From Verrucomicrobiaceae bacterium (GTDB taxonomy: Bacteria; Verrucomicrobiota; Verrucomicrobiia; Verrucomicrobiales; Verrucomicrobiaceae): DNA of 64,000 nt. Below the pieces are notes generated by a model, which saw only the letters and a list, made by a program, of their open reading frames with translations, was not told the origin of the DNA and searched no databases. Of the stretch, positions 1 through 15,000 are shown in pieces. Location of the stretch: the NCBI GenBank assembly GCA_019694165.1, contig JAIBCL010000014.1, forward strand, positions 62,001 through 126,000, read 5' to 3'. Positions within the stretch are counted from its first letter, which is position 1, and each line of letters starts with the position of its first letter. A program made the translations under genes and the position numbers.

Positions 1-3000
1 ATCGGGTCCAAAGACAAAGCCACGCACGGTGAGCACGCCGCCGGGCAGTGCGATGCTGTCGATGAACGCGCCACTGAGATCGAAGCGCATGATCAAGCCG
101 CTGCCGTAGTTGCCCACATAGAGCTTGTTGTCGGTGCTCCAGAGCAGGCCCTGGAACGGTTGATTCAAGCCCGCCGTGCTCGGCACGAAGTTGTCGATGA
201 AGGCTCCGGTGCTGCCGTTGTAGCGTTTGATTTCGTTGCTGTTGCGGCTGGCGATGTAGCAGTTGCCATCGGGTCCCCAGGTGATGCCGCTGGGTGTGTT
301 CAAGCTGTTGCCGCTGGCGATGAAAGTGCCGACCACGGCTCCCGTACGCGAGTTGTAACGCACGATCTTGTGATCGAACGATGAGGTGACAAACAAGTCG
401 CCCGCAGGTCCGAAGGCGATGTCATACGGACGATTCAAACCTCCGGCGTTCGTCGCGAAGAGATCCGCTATGTAAACGCCGCCGCTGTAGGTGTGGCGGG
501 TGACGGTATCGCGCTGGTTGTTCGACACATACGATTCCCAAGTCATCGTGCCCGGACAGGTGAAGCCGAAGTCCACGGTGAGATTCGAGTTCGTGTCCGT
601 GTCGCCATCCGTCGCCGGTTCCGCGCCAGCGCTCAACGTGATGGCCGATGATGCGACTCCGAATCCGGCGACGGCAACGCCGTTGTCATCGTTGTCAATG
701 TTGTTGTCCGGATCGGTGCTGCCAGTGGTCGTGGTGAAGCCTTCCAACATGCCGCCTGCCGCGAAGTTGGACGCAGCCACTTCCACGATGTAGTCACCGG
801 CTGCGAGTCCGTTGAAGCGATAGTAGCCGCCGTTGCTCGTGGTCTGGGTGGCGACCAAGGTGTCCGTGGCATCGAGTGATCCCGCCGTCGCGCCGTTGTC
901 CTGATAGACATTCATCTTCACGCCATCGAGTGGCAGCTCGCCGCTGGCGAAGTCGAAGGTGCCATTGCCATTGGCGTCAAACCACACGCGATTGCCGATG
1001 GAGAACGTGGCGGTGATCGTCACCACGTAATCCTCCGTTTCACCCGTGGCACCGCTGCTCGTCGGCGTGGTGGCGCTGTTGTCGGTGAGACGGAACCGTG
1101 CGCCGCGTTGAGTGCCGGCGCTCGCAGTGGCGGGCACGGCGAAGATCACGTTGACCGTTTGGGCTGCTGCGTTCGCCGTGGTCACCGCGCCGTAGATGCG
1201 CTCACCGCCCGAGGCGACAGGTGAGTCGTTGAAAGTGCCGTCGTTGTTGAAATCGATCCACGCATGCAGGTATTTGCCCGCCGTGTTGTTGTTGAAGACG
1301 CTGACCGGAATGGTCACGATGGCATTCTGCGCGATGCTGCCAGGCATCGTGACACCGTCTTCATCCGCGCCGTCAGCAGTGGCGGCGACATCGGGAACAA
1401 CACTTGCCTCAGCATCGACGGTGGCACCGAGGCGGAGGTTGGAGTTCGCGATGGTCGATGCGGTGGTAGTCGCCGCGCCGCTACCGCTCCAGTCGCCAAA
1501 GTCCGTTGTGGGTGCAGTCACCGTGATGGCGTAATCCTCGACCTCGCCCTTGAGCGCGGACAGACCGGCTGAAGCTGGTGCCGTGATGCCCTCTGTGGCA
1601 CGGATGCGCAGGAACTTCGTGCCCCCCGTCGTGCCGGCTGGCGGAGTGAGGGAGAAGCTGAGATTGGTCGTGCCCGACGCGAGGATGGTCTGAACAGGGA
1701 GCGTTTCGTTGGTGCCGCCAAAGGAGCCGTCGCCATTCCAGTCCACCCACACGCCCACTTTGGCGGTGCTGCCGCTCAGACTGCCGATCACCGGGATGTT
1801 GACCGGAACAGTGATGCTCGTCGGGGAGCCTACTGTGAAGCTCGAAATCGTGAGGTCCTCGTCATCGGTGCCAGTGGTGTCATCCGCCGTCGCGGTGGCA
1901 TCACCGCTGTAGCCTGAGTCCGCGTCGGTGGCATTGGTGCCGATCTTGATGGCCGTGCTGGCCACCTGGCTGGCAAACGGGAAGCCGATGTAGTCACCGA
2001 AGTCCTCCGTCTTGGTTGTGAGTGCGGCCTTGAGCAGCGCGGGCCAGGTTCCCGTGTCAAACCAGGCGATGAAGTTCTTATACGTACCCGCCGTGTCGAG
2101 CGTGGTCTGGTCCACCGGGAAGGCCGTGAGGCCGCCGCTGCCATTGTAGGTGGGCTGGCCGCTGAACATGAACCAGTGCATCCACACGCCCACCTCGCTG
2201 CCGAAGCGGATGCCCGCCCAGTCCTGCGGGAGGCTGTAAGTGGGATAATTGTCGCGGTTGTTGATCAGGCTGGCGTCGATGCTGAAACTGAGACTGAAAT
2301 AGTTGCTGCCCTCATTGACGAGCGGTCCGGGACGGATGCGCGTGTCGTTGGCGCTCGATGCCAGCAGCTTGCCCGGATTCGACCAACTGTTGTCGCTCTG
2401 CGCAGGGTCGTACACATACACGGACATCTTCGGCTGGTTCGGCGTGTAGCCATCGTAGTAGATGATGGCTCGGTTGTCGCCACGGGGCAGCGGCCCTTCG
2501 CTCAGGGACAGCCACATGCCCTGGAGCGGCCTCGATGCCGAGTAGCACTTGATGCGCACGAAGACGTCGAGCAGCTTCGTCGTCGGATTGTAGCCCATGC
2601 GCATGTAGCGGACGGGTCCAAACGACTCGCCATTGATCAGCGGTGTCCAGCTCACCGCATCTGGTTCCAGTTCGGTATTGTCGAGGTCCCAATTCTCATT
2701 GGCATTGTCGGCGACGAAGGAATAGCACTGCGTGGCACCGATGGCGCTGATCGTGGTTACGTAGTCCTCGATCTCTCCCGAGCCGGTGGAACTCGTGGCC
2801 GTCACATTCGCATCGCTGGAGAGGCGGACGCGCACGCCTAGATTCGTGCCCGCAGTCAATGGCGTGACGGCATAGTAGAGTGTGGCACCGGACGTGCCGG
2901 TCGCGATCGTGTCGCGAATGACCATCTCCCCGGAGTCGGAGAAGTCACCGTCGTTGTTGTAATCAATCCATGCCCTGAGATAAGCAGGCGAGCCGGTGGT

Positions 3001-6000
3001 GTTGGTGGCCACGATGGTAAAGTTCTGCGCCTGGCCCACCGACCACGGAGCCGTCGGCAGCGTCACGCCGTCTTCGTCATCGCTGCCGGTGGTATCGTCA
3101 ACAGTCGCGGCGGAGGTTGGGCTGACAGAGGCTTCGGCATCCACCAGCGCGCCGAGGCGGAGATTGGAGTTCGCCGTGCTGAAAGTGGTCGTGGTCGCCG
3201 CGCCGGTGGTGTTGGTGGCATGCGCCCAGTCGCCGTAGTCACGGCTGTTGGTGTTGACGGTGACCAGGTAGTCCTCCACCTCGCCATCAAGCGCCCCGCC
3301 TGTGGCTGTGAGTCCGCCCGCCGTGCTGATGCGGAAGCGCGCGCCCAAAGACGTGCCCGTGGTGGCACCGGCTGGCACAGGCACGCTGAGGTTGTTGTTG
3401 CCGGCGACGACGCTCAACTCGGCGATGGCTTCACCAGCGTCGAGGAAGTCACCGTCGTTGTTCCAGTCAAAGAAGGCGTTCACTTTCGCGGCGGCGCTGG
3501 CATTGACCACGACGGTGGCAGTCGCGCCAGCAGTCAGCGTCGGGATGGTCACGCCGTCTTCATCATCGCCTTCAAGATCATCGCCATCGGCATTCAGAGA
3601 AGGCTGGCCATTGCCATCCACGTCCGGGGCCACGGTGCCCAGCTTCAAGGTGCCAGCGACGTGCCGCGGGCCGTTGTGCTCGATGACGGTGGGGTAGCGC
3701 AGCGGCAGATCGCCGAAATCGCTGGCCGCGCACGGCACGACCTGGATGCCGCACGGGAAGTTGGATGTGTTCGTCGTGATGGTGCGGAGCAAGGTGCCGG
3801 CGGACGAGTAGATGACGACGCGGTTCTGGGTGTAGTCCGTGGCCCAGAGCGTGCCATCGGGCGCCCAGGTGAAGGGCAGGTCGGAGCCGCTCGCGCCCGT
3901 CAGCGTGGTGAAGGTGGAAACGACACCGCCAGGAAGGGTGATCTTTTTGATCGTGATGACACCGGCATTCTCGTTGCAAGTGTAGAGGCTGCCATCGGCC
4001 CCGACTTCCAGCACATAGTTGTAGCCGGTGATCGTCGCCACTGTGGACTGGAAGGTGCCCGCGCTGTTATACTTCCGGATGCTGGAGGTGACTTCGTCCG
4101 TCACATAGCAATTGCCCGAGGTGTCGAACGTGATGCCCGTCGGAGTCACTCCGGTGATGAAGGTGCTCACCAGAGCGCCGGTGCTCACGTTGTAGCGCTT
4201 CACCGTCTGGCCGCCGTAGTCTGCCACGTAGAGATAGCCGTCCGGTCCCACCACGATGCCGCTGACATACGCCAGCGATGCGGTGGCGGTGATCAGGGTG
4301 CTGATGTAGGCCCCCGTCTGTGCGTTGACACGATACACGCCGCCGGAGGCATCGCTGTTGGCAATGAGCAGATCACCATTCGGAGCCATCGTCATCTTGC
4401 TCAGATAGGTGACAGAGTTCACGCTGTTCACCTGGCCGAGGTAGGCACCGGTGGAGTCGTAGGACTGCAGGGTTCCGTTGCTGAAGCTCGACACCCACAC
4501 CTTGAAGCAGTCACGCGTGTCCGCACTGACCGTGACCGCGTAATCCTCCACCTCGCCCTTCAGAGCGGAAGCGCCGTTGAATACGGGGGCCGTTGCACCT
4601 TCCGTGATGCGGATGCGCAGATACTTCGTTCCCACCGTGGTGCCTGCGGGCGGTGTGAGGGAGAAGGTCACATAGCTGGTCCCTGCTGTGGCCACCGTTT
4701 GCGCGGTGAGGGTTTCGTTCGTGTCGATGACGTCGCCGTCACCGTTCCAATCGACAAACACATTGATGCGCGAGGTGCTGCCGCTGAGGTTCGCCAGCAC
4801 GGGGATGGTAACCGGCACCACCAGATTGGAAGCCGTGCCCACATAGCAGGTCGGCATGATGAGGTCTTCATCATTCGTGCCGGTGGTGTCGTCTTTGTTC
4901 GCATTCGCGTCGGAAGGATCAGTCGCTTCGCCATCCGTCGCGTTGGTGCCGATCCTGATGTCGGTGGTCGCTGTCTGCGATGCGGTGCTGGCGGCCAGAC
5001 TGCCGAAGACATGGTCGCCGAAGTCGGTGGCAGCGCAGGTGCCGGAGAGGATCACGTTGTCGATAGAAACGCCGTCATTGTAGGAGGTGGCCATCGAACG
5101 GCCCAGGCCGCCCCACATGGCGATTTCGAGCAGGAAAGTCTTGCCTGCCAGCGCGGTGCCGGTGGGCAGGGCCGTGCCGTTGACGAAGGTCTGATCCGCG
5201 ATATTCCACGCACCGGGCACCAGCGTGGTCGTGTTCGTCCAGGCCGTGCGATAGGCGGTGCCGTCATGCCAGGTGAGGAAGAACCGGACACTCAACGCTG
5301 CGGAAGTGGACGGGCACAGGTCGGCCAGCACGCCGGTGATGTTACCGTTCGATCCGGCCCCGAAAGTGAACGTGGTGTAAACCGTCTTGGTGGTCGGCGT
5401 GAGATTCGCGCGGGCTGACTCGAGAGCGGAGTTGTAAGTCGTCGCCGCACCCCAGACGGACACCACTGATGAGCCTGTCCGGAGAAAACCATTCTCCACC
5501 TCTGAGATCACATCGAGCAGACCATTGGTGTTGGCCACCGGCTGGAGCTGCGATGTCGTGGTGATGCAAGCGCTCTTCACATCGGGATTCGCGGGCATCA
5601 CCGGGCTGGTGGTTTCAAAGCGATACTCGAGCAGCGGCGTCGGATTCGGCACGCTGGCCACGGTGACCGCATAGTCTTCGACCTCGCCCTTCAATGCACT
5701 GGCTCCGGAGAAAGCGGGGGCCGTGGTTCCCTCGGTAATTCTCATGCGCAAATACTTGGTGCCGGGAGTGGTGCCCGCAGGCGGATGCAGTGTGAAATAC
5801 AGCGATCCTGTGGCGCTGATGCTCTGCGCTGTGAGCGCCTCCTCGGTATCCAGCACGTCTCCATCACCATTCCAGTCCACCCAGATGTTAGCCCTGGCGG
5901 TGCCACCGCTCAGCGAGGCCGGGGTCAAGGTGATGGGCAGGGTGAGATTGGAGTATTTGTCCACATACAGCGGTGGCATCGTCAGGTCTTCGTCATCCGT

Positions 6001-9000
6001 GCCGGTGGTATCGTCCAAAGACGCCCCCGAGTCGGAGAAGTCGCCTTCAGCATCCGTGGCATTGGTGCCGATTTTGATGTCGGCACTTGGAACCTGAGCT
6101 GCAGAGCTGCCGATGGCGAAGAAGTGATCCCCGAAGTCGTAGTTGCATTGCTCGGTGATGATCGGCGTGAAGCCCATCGGATGCACGTCGATGCCGAGAT
6201 AGCTGGTAGCAGAAAAGTTCATCGCCGTGGCCTTGCCAGAGGCATCATACGTCGGAGCTGCGGTCATGTCGGTGGCGGTGCACCACATGCCTGCATTGCC
6301 CCAGAACTGAAGACCGCGCCAGTCAGTGTCGAGGCTCCATGCCACGGGCCATTGCGAGCGATCATTGATGCGCGTGCAGTCGAGCGTGAGGCGGAAGCGC
6401 ACCGTCTTGGCCACTGTATCTTCCGTCACGGACAGCGCTTTCACATCGCTCGCATTCTGACCTCCAGGCGCAGTGGACACCATGAGGTAGGCTGGCGAAG
6501 ACCAGCTATTGCCGTGCTGGAGGCTGTTCTCGACATAGACGAGAGCCTTCGGAGACGCGCGATTAAAGCCATCGATATAGACCATCGCGTAGCGCTGCAC
6601 CGGAGTCTGCAACGGCAGCGGACCAGTGTTGATCATGAACCAGACACCATCCGCACGGACACCGGTCGCGGTCTTTTGCAGCACGGTGCAGTCGAAGTTG
6701 AAGAGCTTCGTGGCGTTGTTGTAGGTCACGTCCACGTCCTTGTAGGTGCCAATGTCACCGGCATTGTCCCAGTAGATCGGCGAGTTGGTCTGCGCAGGCG
6801 TGATTTCGGTGGCCGGAGTAAAGATCACGTCGGCATTAGTATCCGAGAGATGGAAGTGATTGCAGTTCGTCTGCGCGGTGAAAGCCATCACGTAGTCTTC
6901 GATTTCACCCGTGCCGGAAGCGCCGGTGGCAGCTGTGTTCAACACATTGGACAAACGCACGCGCACGCCACGTTGGGTGCCGACACTCGCCGTGGCCGGA
7001 ACGGCAAACTGGAGGCGGTAATACTGATAGAGCGAGCTACCGGAATTGTAGGCAGCTGGATCGTAGTCCGTGGTCCCGGTCGGCACGTTCACGTTGGTCG
7101 CGACCTGCTCGGACACATCGAAGGTGCCGTTGTTGTCGAAGTCCACCCACGCATTCAAGTAGGCAGCCGCGCCAGTGAGATTCGTGGCCTTCACGGAAAG
7201 CTGCGCGTAGGAGCCTACCGGCACCGAAGGCGCAAACCACACACCATCTTCGTCAGCGCCGTCCGCCGTCGCGCCGACATTCGGAGTCACCCCGTTTTCC
7301 GAGTCCACCGTCGCACCGATGCGCAGGTTGGAGTTCATCATGCTGTAGGTTGTTCCCGTTTGCGCACCTGAACCGCTCCAGTCACCGTAGTCGGACGCCA
7401 CGGTGACGTTCACCGCATAGTCTTCGACCTCGCCCTTCAATGCGGACGCGCCGCTGAAGACCGGCGCGGTGCTGCCTTCGGTGATACGGATGCGCAGATA
7501 CTTCGTGCCTGTGGTGGTGCCTGCAGGTGGCGTGAGCGCGAAGGTGTAGTTGTTGGTGCCGGTGGCAATGGTCGCGGGCGTGGGCGTGATGGTCTCGCCT
7601 GCGTCGATGGTGTTGTTGCCATTCCAGTCCACGAACATCCTCACCTGCGCAGCTGTGCCGGAGAGATTGGCCAACGTCGCCATGATGGGGACCACGACGT
7701 TGGTGTTCACACCGACGGTGAAGCTCGGCATCGTCAGGTCTTCGTCGTTCGTGCCGGTGGTGTCGTCCTTGTTCGCATTCGTGTCGGAGGGATCGCTGGC
7801 TTCGCCGTCCGTTTGATTCGTGCCGATGCGGATGTCCGCGCTCGGAACTTGTGATGCCGTGCTTGCAGCAAGCGTGCCATAGATGTGGTCGCCGTAGTCG
7901 AGCAACACACCGCAGGGATTCACGATCATGCTCGTGCCCGCGCCACCGCTCGTCGCACCATACGGCGGATCGCCAGTGACCACGGGCTGCGTGCCGCGTG
8001 TGCCGCCAGTGAGGGTGATGGTGCCTGGGGTGATGCTGGTCAAAACGAGACCGCCGCCGCCGCCACCGCCGGGGCCGCGCGCGCCGGAGTTGGTGCCGTC
8101 GTTGGGTGCGTTGCCGCCGTTGCCGCCCTTCGCGCTGAAGGTCACGGTGCTGAGTGTGCCGCTGCCTGCGGTGAACAAGATCGTGCCGCCTGCGCCACCG
8201 CCGCCGCCTGCATCGGCAATGCCGCTGAGAGCGCCATCGGCTGCGCCGCCATTGCTGCCGCCCGTGCGTCCAGCACGACCTGGCGCACCATCGGCTGTGA
8301 CGCTGCCGGTGCCGGAGACACTGCCTGCATTGATCATCACCAGACCACCGCCCGCGCCACCACTACCGGAGGGCTGTGTCATGGATGTGCCGTGGCCGGA
8401 ACCGCCGCCACCACCCATGCGCAGGATGTTCGGTGATGCGGCCATGATATAGCCGCCGACGCCACCGATGGCTGTGCGTGCGAGACCGATCCAACTGGCG
8501 CTATCGCCGCCATTGCCGCCCGTGCCGACGTTGGCACCACCGCCGCCACCGGCCTGGTAGTTGTTGCCACCACCACCACCACTTCCCGCGGCACCACGCG
8601 AGCGTGAGCCATTCGGATAGCCCTGCTGCATCGAGTTGTAATGGTTGTAGTAGTTGAGCGCCTCATCCAGCATCACGCAGGGTGCCCCCCCAAAGCCTTC
8701 ACCTTTGATGCCTGCGAGGCCGCCGTTGATATCGGTGTAGTAATTCGTGTCCACGACGCTGGTATTGCCGCCTGCATACGCCACGCCCAGGCCGCCACGG
8801 AAGCCGCGTCCGGTCACGTCGATGAACGAACTCGCGCCAAAGGTGATCGCGCCCTGCACCTGGATCGCAACCACGCCACCGACGCCGAGGATGGCGGGAT
8901 CATCGTTGGTGGAGTTCGGCCACCAGCCTGCAGCAGCGGGGCCAGTGTTCCAGCGAGCCGCGACGATGGACGTGCTCGCGTTCAACGTGAGGGTTGAATA

Positions 9001-12000
9001 CAACGGCACACGGATGACCTGAAAGGTCTCCATGCCTTGGTCGGCCTTGTTCACCCAGCCAGACGAGCGGCGAACGACATACGGATTCACCAAGCCCGTG
9101 CTCAACGGCACCGCGCCGCTCGCGATCGGACCGGACGCGAGCACGTATTCATAGCGGCCCGCGATGACTGATCCGGCAACGGGCTGGCCGTAGTTCGAGG
9201 CGCTCGACGACAGCACATCCGCACCTTGCATCTGAATGACGAGGAGCAAATCCCCCGCCGCAATCGCGGTCGTCGCGCCAGCGGCATAGGCTGTTCCCAC
9301 CGGAATGGAGGTCGCGCCCTTTGCGACTGAGGCGGTGCCGGGATAATACGTGTTCACCACGGTGCTCGCCGCCGTGATGGTCTTGGCACCGTCTTTGCCC
9401 GCTGTGCCTGGAATACAAACCACCGGCTGCACGGTGATGCTGAGCTGCTGCGTGCTGCCGCAACCATTGGCATCCACCACGGTCACAGCAAAGATGTAGG
9501 TGCCCTGCGAGGTCGGCGTGCCGCTGATCACACCCGCGCTGGTCATCGTGATGCCCGTGGGCAACGCACCGCTGCTCACACTCCAGGTGTAGGGCGAGGT
9601 GCCACCGCTAGCGATCATCGTCGTGGATGCGAACAGAGTGTTCACCGTGACATTCGGCAGGATGGACGGTGCCATCGTGACCGTGGCGCAGGTGCGCACG
9701 CCGATGTCGATGGTGTTGTCCGTGCTGGTGCTGCCTGCGGAACCAGGCTCGGTGCCGGGGACCATGTTGAAGACGTTGCTGTAGATGGCCGATCCGGACC
9801 CGAGTGGCTGCACGCCGTTGTTGTCGTTGTCCACACCGTTGTCCGCTGTGAAGGCGACGCTGCTGACGGCTGTCGCGGCAGGCGGTGGGGCAGGAATCTT
9901 GATGAAGTAGCGACCGGTGGCGGCATTGGTGAACGAATACAAGCCGCCGCCTGCGGTGGTCGTCGAGCTGACGAGCCAGTCATCGCCGCCACCGATGACG
10001 AGATCGGGACCAGGGGACCACAGTTCGACGATCACATTATCCACGCCGGATTCGCCCGTATCCTTGAGGCCATTATTGTTGGCATCCAGCCAAAGGAGAT
10101 TGCCGATGGTCAAGCCAGATGGGCAAGGCAGCGTGGGGCTCGTGAACACGATGTCTTTGGCCCCATAGACGGAGTTGCTATACGGCACGAAGTCGTTGAT
10201 GTAGGCACCGGTGAGGCCGTTGAATTTGCGGACGGCACCACCCACGTCGCAGACGTAGAGATTGCCATCGTGGCCGAAGCGGATCCCTGACATTTGATAG
10301 CCTGCGCCCGTGGGAATGAAGTCGCTGATGTAGGCACCAGTGATACCGTTGAACTTCAAAACTCGCGAGTCTTCGAAGGAGACATAAAGATGGCCATCGG
10401 GACCGAAGGTGATGCCGCGCATGTTGACGCCGTTCATGACGATGCCGGAGGTGAACACATCGACATACGCGCCCGTGGTCGCATTGAAACGAAGGATGCG
10501 TCCGGTGTAAGAGTCAGGGAAGTAAAGAAGGCCATCCGGCCCCACACAACTGGTCTGACGTGAGTAACCATAGCCAGGTGTGGTGAAGGAATCGCTGCCC
10601 AAATAGGTGCCCGCCGAGCTGTAGCGCTGGATCACGTCACCTGCGGTCACGTTCAAGACGGAGCCATCCAAGGAGAAGGTGATACCGCGCGGGCGATACA
10701 GACCATTGGCACCCGGTGGCACGAAGGCATCAAGGTAGGCACCGGTGAGCAAATCGAAGCGCAGGACGGCGTTGGAGCGCCGATTGACACCACCGCCATT
10801 CTCGCCGCTGCTGCTCACATACAGTTTGCCGTCCAGAGGACTGATGCCGATGCCATACGGCCCGTCCAGCCCAGCCGCGCCGGTATCGTAGCCGCCGATC
10901 TTGGCACCGGTCAGGTCGTAGCTGCCGATGTAGTTGCTGTAGAAGCTCGTGAGGATCGCGCAGCCCACCGCAGGCGGATTGTAGAAGCCGAAGTCAATCG
11001 TGTTGTCCGTGTTCGTCGCACCGCTGGAGCCAGGCTCGGTGTTCGCGGCCAACGTGAACACACCGGAGAACACCGCCGCACCGGAGCCCGCCTGGCTGCC
11101 ATTGTCGTTGTTGTCGATGCCATCGTCTCTGATGTCGGTGAACAAGCTGCTCATCGGATAGCTCGCAGGCGGTGTAGGAATCTTCACAAAGTAAGTGCCC
11201 GGCGCGAGACTGGTGAAGCTGTAGAGGCCTGAGGCATCGGTGGTGGCATTGCTGCCGACCTGCGTGTCCGCCGCACCGCCTGAGCCGCCGATGGCATTGT
11301 CCGTGCCAGTGCTCCAGAGCTGCACCGTCACGCCGCTGATGCCAGACTCGCCCGTGTCCTTGATGCCGTTGTTGTTCGTGTCGTTCCACACGAGATTGCC
11401 CACGGCGAGATTGCTCTGAGGTGTGAAACCAAAATCCACGGTGAGATTGGTGTTGTTGTCATCCGCGTTGTCCCACGAGGCCAGCACGCCCTTCTCGGTG
11501 CCAGTGTCCATGACTTCACCGTCATTGGACAGAGCGATCACCGCGCTGCTGATGCCGTTGGTCTGTGGCGCGGCATCGTCGATGCCATTTTCGCTCCCGG
11601 ATGCCACGTCGTCGTCGTTGCCGGTGTCGCCCTCATTGCCGGTGACGGAGAGTGTGCCAGCGAGTGGCTGGCCGGTGGCAAAGTTGGTGGCAGGAATGTG
11701 GACATAGTAGCTGCCGGGCGAGAGGTTGGTGAAATTGTAAATGCCCGCCACGCCGTTGACGGTCGCAGTGGTGGTCGTCGCCGTCGGCGTGCCGCTGGTG
11801 GCGGTGCCGTTGGGGAAGAGCTTCACGGTGACGCCGTTCACGCCTTCGCCGGCGTCATACTTGCCGTTCTTGTTTGCGTCGATGAAGACGAGGTTGCCGA
11901 TGCCGACATTCGTGCAGGTGCTCCAGTAGGCGCTGCCTTCGAAATCCTGAATTTCGGTGCCAGCCAGCGGATGCGGGTAGAAGCTGGCGATGGCCGTGTT

Positions 12001-15000
12001 CAGACCGTCGCTGCCAAGGGTGACTTGGATGAATCGGTGTCCGCTGTTGTCCACGGCCACGAGCTTCTGGTTCAGCGGATCCCAGAAGATGGTCTCCACG
12101 TCCACACTGCCGCTGGGGCCGCCGATCACGTTCAAGTCCTGCGTGGCGATGATGGCGCCGTTGGCCTTGTTCACTTCATAGAGATCGTCGCCATTGCCAT
12201 CAATCACGAAGAGGCGGCCATCCGGTGTCATCTCCATGCCGTCGGTGTAGCGCACGTTGTAGGTCGTGCCGCTGACCACGCCGGTCATGGTGCCCACGAC
12301 GGTGGGTGCGGTGGCGGCGAGCTTGTTCGCATTCAGCGCTCCAAGATCGACGTACGCCAAACCGTCCGCCAGGGTATCCAGATTATCGGATGAGGCCACG
12401 CCATCAGGACGCTTGTCGCAGAGGTAGAGGCGGTTGGTGGTCGGGTCGTAGGCGAGAGATTCGCCCGTGTGTCCGCTGGGCTTGGTGATGTGACCGAGGA
12501 GCGTCAGGATGATGTTGCCCTGGTTGGCTGCGGCGTTTCCAAGATTGTAGGTCCAAAGAGCCTGCGTGCTTGACGCGGCGGCGGCAAGTTTGCTGCGTGA
12601 CATGAAATAGGCCTGGCCGGTGGCGCTGTTGATGGCCATGGCCTCCATGTCATCGGTCTCGGTGCCATCGGCAGGAAAATTGCGCACCGTCACGCCATCG
12701 GCGGGATCGTAATACTTCATGCGGCCATAGTTGATCGCCGTGGCGGCAGGATTGCTGTAGTCCATCGACCACAGGCGGAGGCGGGAGTTGTCTTCATCGA
12801 CCACCCAAACATACGGATTGGCGCAGCCAACAGGCGTGTTGATCACCACGAGGTAATCCTCCACCTCGCCAGTGCCGCCGCTAAGGCCGGTGGGTCCGGG
12901 ATTGCTGACGCTGGTCAAGCGCAGGCGCGCGCCGAGACCCACACCGGTGGTGACGCCGGAACTCGGAATAGCGAGCGAAATATTGACCGACCCGCTCGTG
13001 GACGTGGAGACTTCCGTGGCCTTCTCGTTGGCATCGAAGAGGCCGTTATTGTTCAGGTCGATCCACATGTTCAAGTAGGCCGCGCTGCCCGTCGTGTTCG
13101 TGACGAGCACCGGCACGGTCACCGTGCTGCCCGTGGTGATGGGCGGCCACATCGTCACGCCGTCCTCGTCATCGATGCCCTGCGCATCGTCGCCCGTCGC
13201 AACGCTGTTGAGCGTCTCCGCAAACTCCGCGTCAACCTGGGTGCCCAGTTTGAGGTTGCTGTTCACCGTGCTGCTGGCGGAGGCAAAGAGACTGAAGTCG
13301 CCAAAGTCCTTGGTGGCGGCACTGAAGCCGAAGTCATACGAGGGATTGGCCACGGCCGAAGCTGGAGTGACGACGGACGCAACGATTTCACTGCCGCTTA
13401 GCACACCGTTGGAGTCGATGAGGTTGTTGCCTGTGGCGGTGTGCGGATCACCTGGTGCCGTGCCCGTGATGTAAGCGGTGATGGGAGCGGCGCCGTTGAG
13501 AGCCGGGTCAGTGGAACTGATGGTCAGGTAATACTGCTTCGATGCCTGGATGGTGTATTTGGCTCCGGTCGTGTAGGTGATGCTGAGCGTGGGCCAGTTC
13601 GTCGATGTGGCAGCGAAGGTCTTCGCGGTGCGGTTCGCGGTGCCCGCGACACGTTTGAAGTAGAGAGCAATGGCATTGCCGCTGGCCCAACCGCCGCGGC
13701 TGACCACAGCTTGGATCAACGGCGCCAGATTGGGTGTGAGCTGTGCTGCCGTGCGGTTGCCGCTGGTCCATGCAGCGGGGCTCCAATTGATCATGCCGGC
13801 GCCCTTTGCGCGGGCGGACAAAGAAGAATTCGTCGAGGTGAAAGTGGCGGCGTTGTCCGCACTCTCCGCCTGAATGCCGATGGTCACGGTGCCGGATTCC
13901 GTTGCGTCAGCAGTGAATTGAACGGTGGCGCTGGTGATCGTCGCGCCCACTGGAATGGCCAGCGAGGGGAAGCGAATGCCGACGAGCTGGGAGATGGTGG
14001 TGTCGTCACCAAGTTCAAGATCGCTGCTGCTATAGCTGACACTGCCAGCCGAACTCTGACCTGCGATCAAGCCTTCCTCGGCGTCATCCGACTCCGCTCC
14101 GGGACCAGCGGTGATGGTGCTGCCCGCCACGGAACCCAGCATGTTCAGCGCCGCGCCGCCACCGAAATTGTATATGCCATTGCCATCGGTCAGCATCTGG
14201 CCGATGAGCACATCGTCCGCGTCGCCACGCGTAGCATTGGTCGAAGAATATAGTCTGACGTGTACATTCTGGATGTTCGTGTCAGCGGTCGATTGCTGAT
14301 TATTGGCATCCACGTCAACGAAGACGCGATCGCCCAGGCTAAACGTGGGCGAGGCGAATCCAAGATCGAGGGTGAGATTGCTGTTCGCATCAAACGCATC
14401 GTCCACCGTGCTCAGGTAGCCTGTTTCTCCCGTGGCGGCGGTAGGCTCACCGCCCGTGGAGAGAGTAAACACATTTGAGACGACACCGCCAGTCGTCGGC
14501 GTCGAGTTCTCGATGCCGTTGTCTCCCGAAGGTGAATTGTCATCGAACGCATCATCCGCCGAAGTGCCGGCGATCGAGACCAATCCATTGAGCGGCTTGC
14601 CGGCGCCAAACTCGCTGGCGGGAATGTGCATGAAGTAGCTGCCTGGCTGCAAACCGGAGAACAGGAAGCGACCGTCATTGTTGGTCTTCGTATCGACCAC
14701 CCAGGGGTAGTCGTTCTTGGTCTGCGTGGAGCGGAACAAGCGGACCTCCACATTATCCACGCCCTCACCGGAGTCATACTTGCCATTGTTGTTGAGGTCC
14801 TTGAAGACCACATTGCCAGCCATGAGCAGATTCGGCGAGCAGCTTTCCTGCACGACCACATTGTCGATCAGAGTGCCCTGCGAGCTGGCGCTGAAAATGA
14901 ACTGGCAGACCTTGTCATTGCTGATCGGAGAGGGCAGGAAGAACTGCACCTTTTTGCGCCGCCAGTTCAGATTGCTCCACGGAGACGCCTGATAGCTGAC

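Noticed and set aside
3220-5418. A 732-codon open frame on the plus strand
   Set aside because: It is antisense to the giant gene. Its product is rich in Arg, His, Val and Gly with no domain, as expected from reading GC-rich repetitive coding DNA backwards.
5785-7371. A 528-codon open frame on the plus strand
   Set aside because: Also antisense to the giant gene. The minus frame encodes recognisable GEVED domains here.
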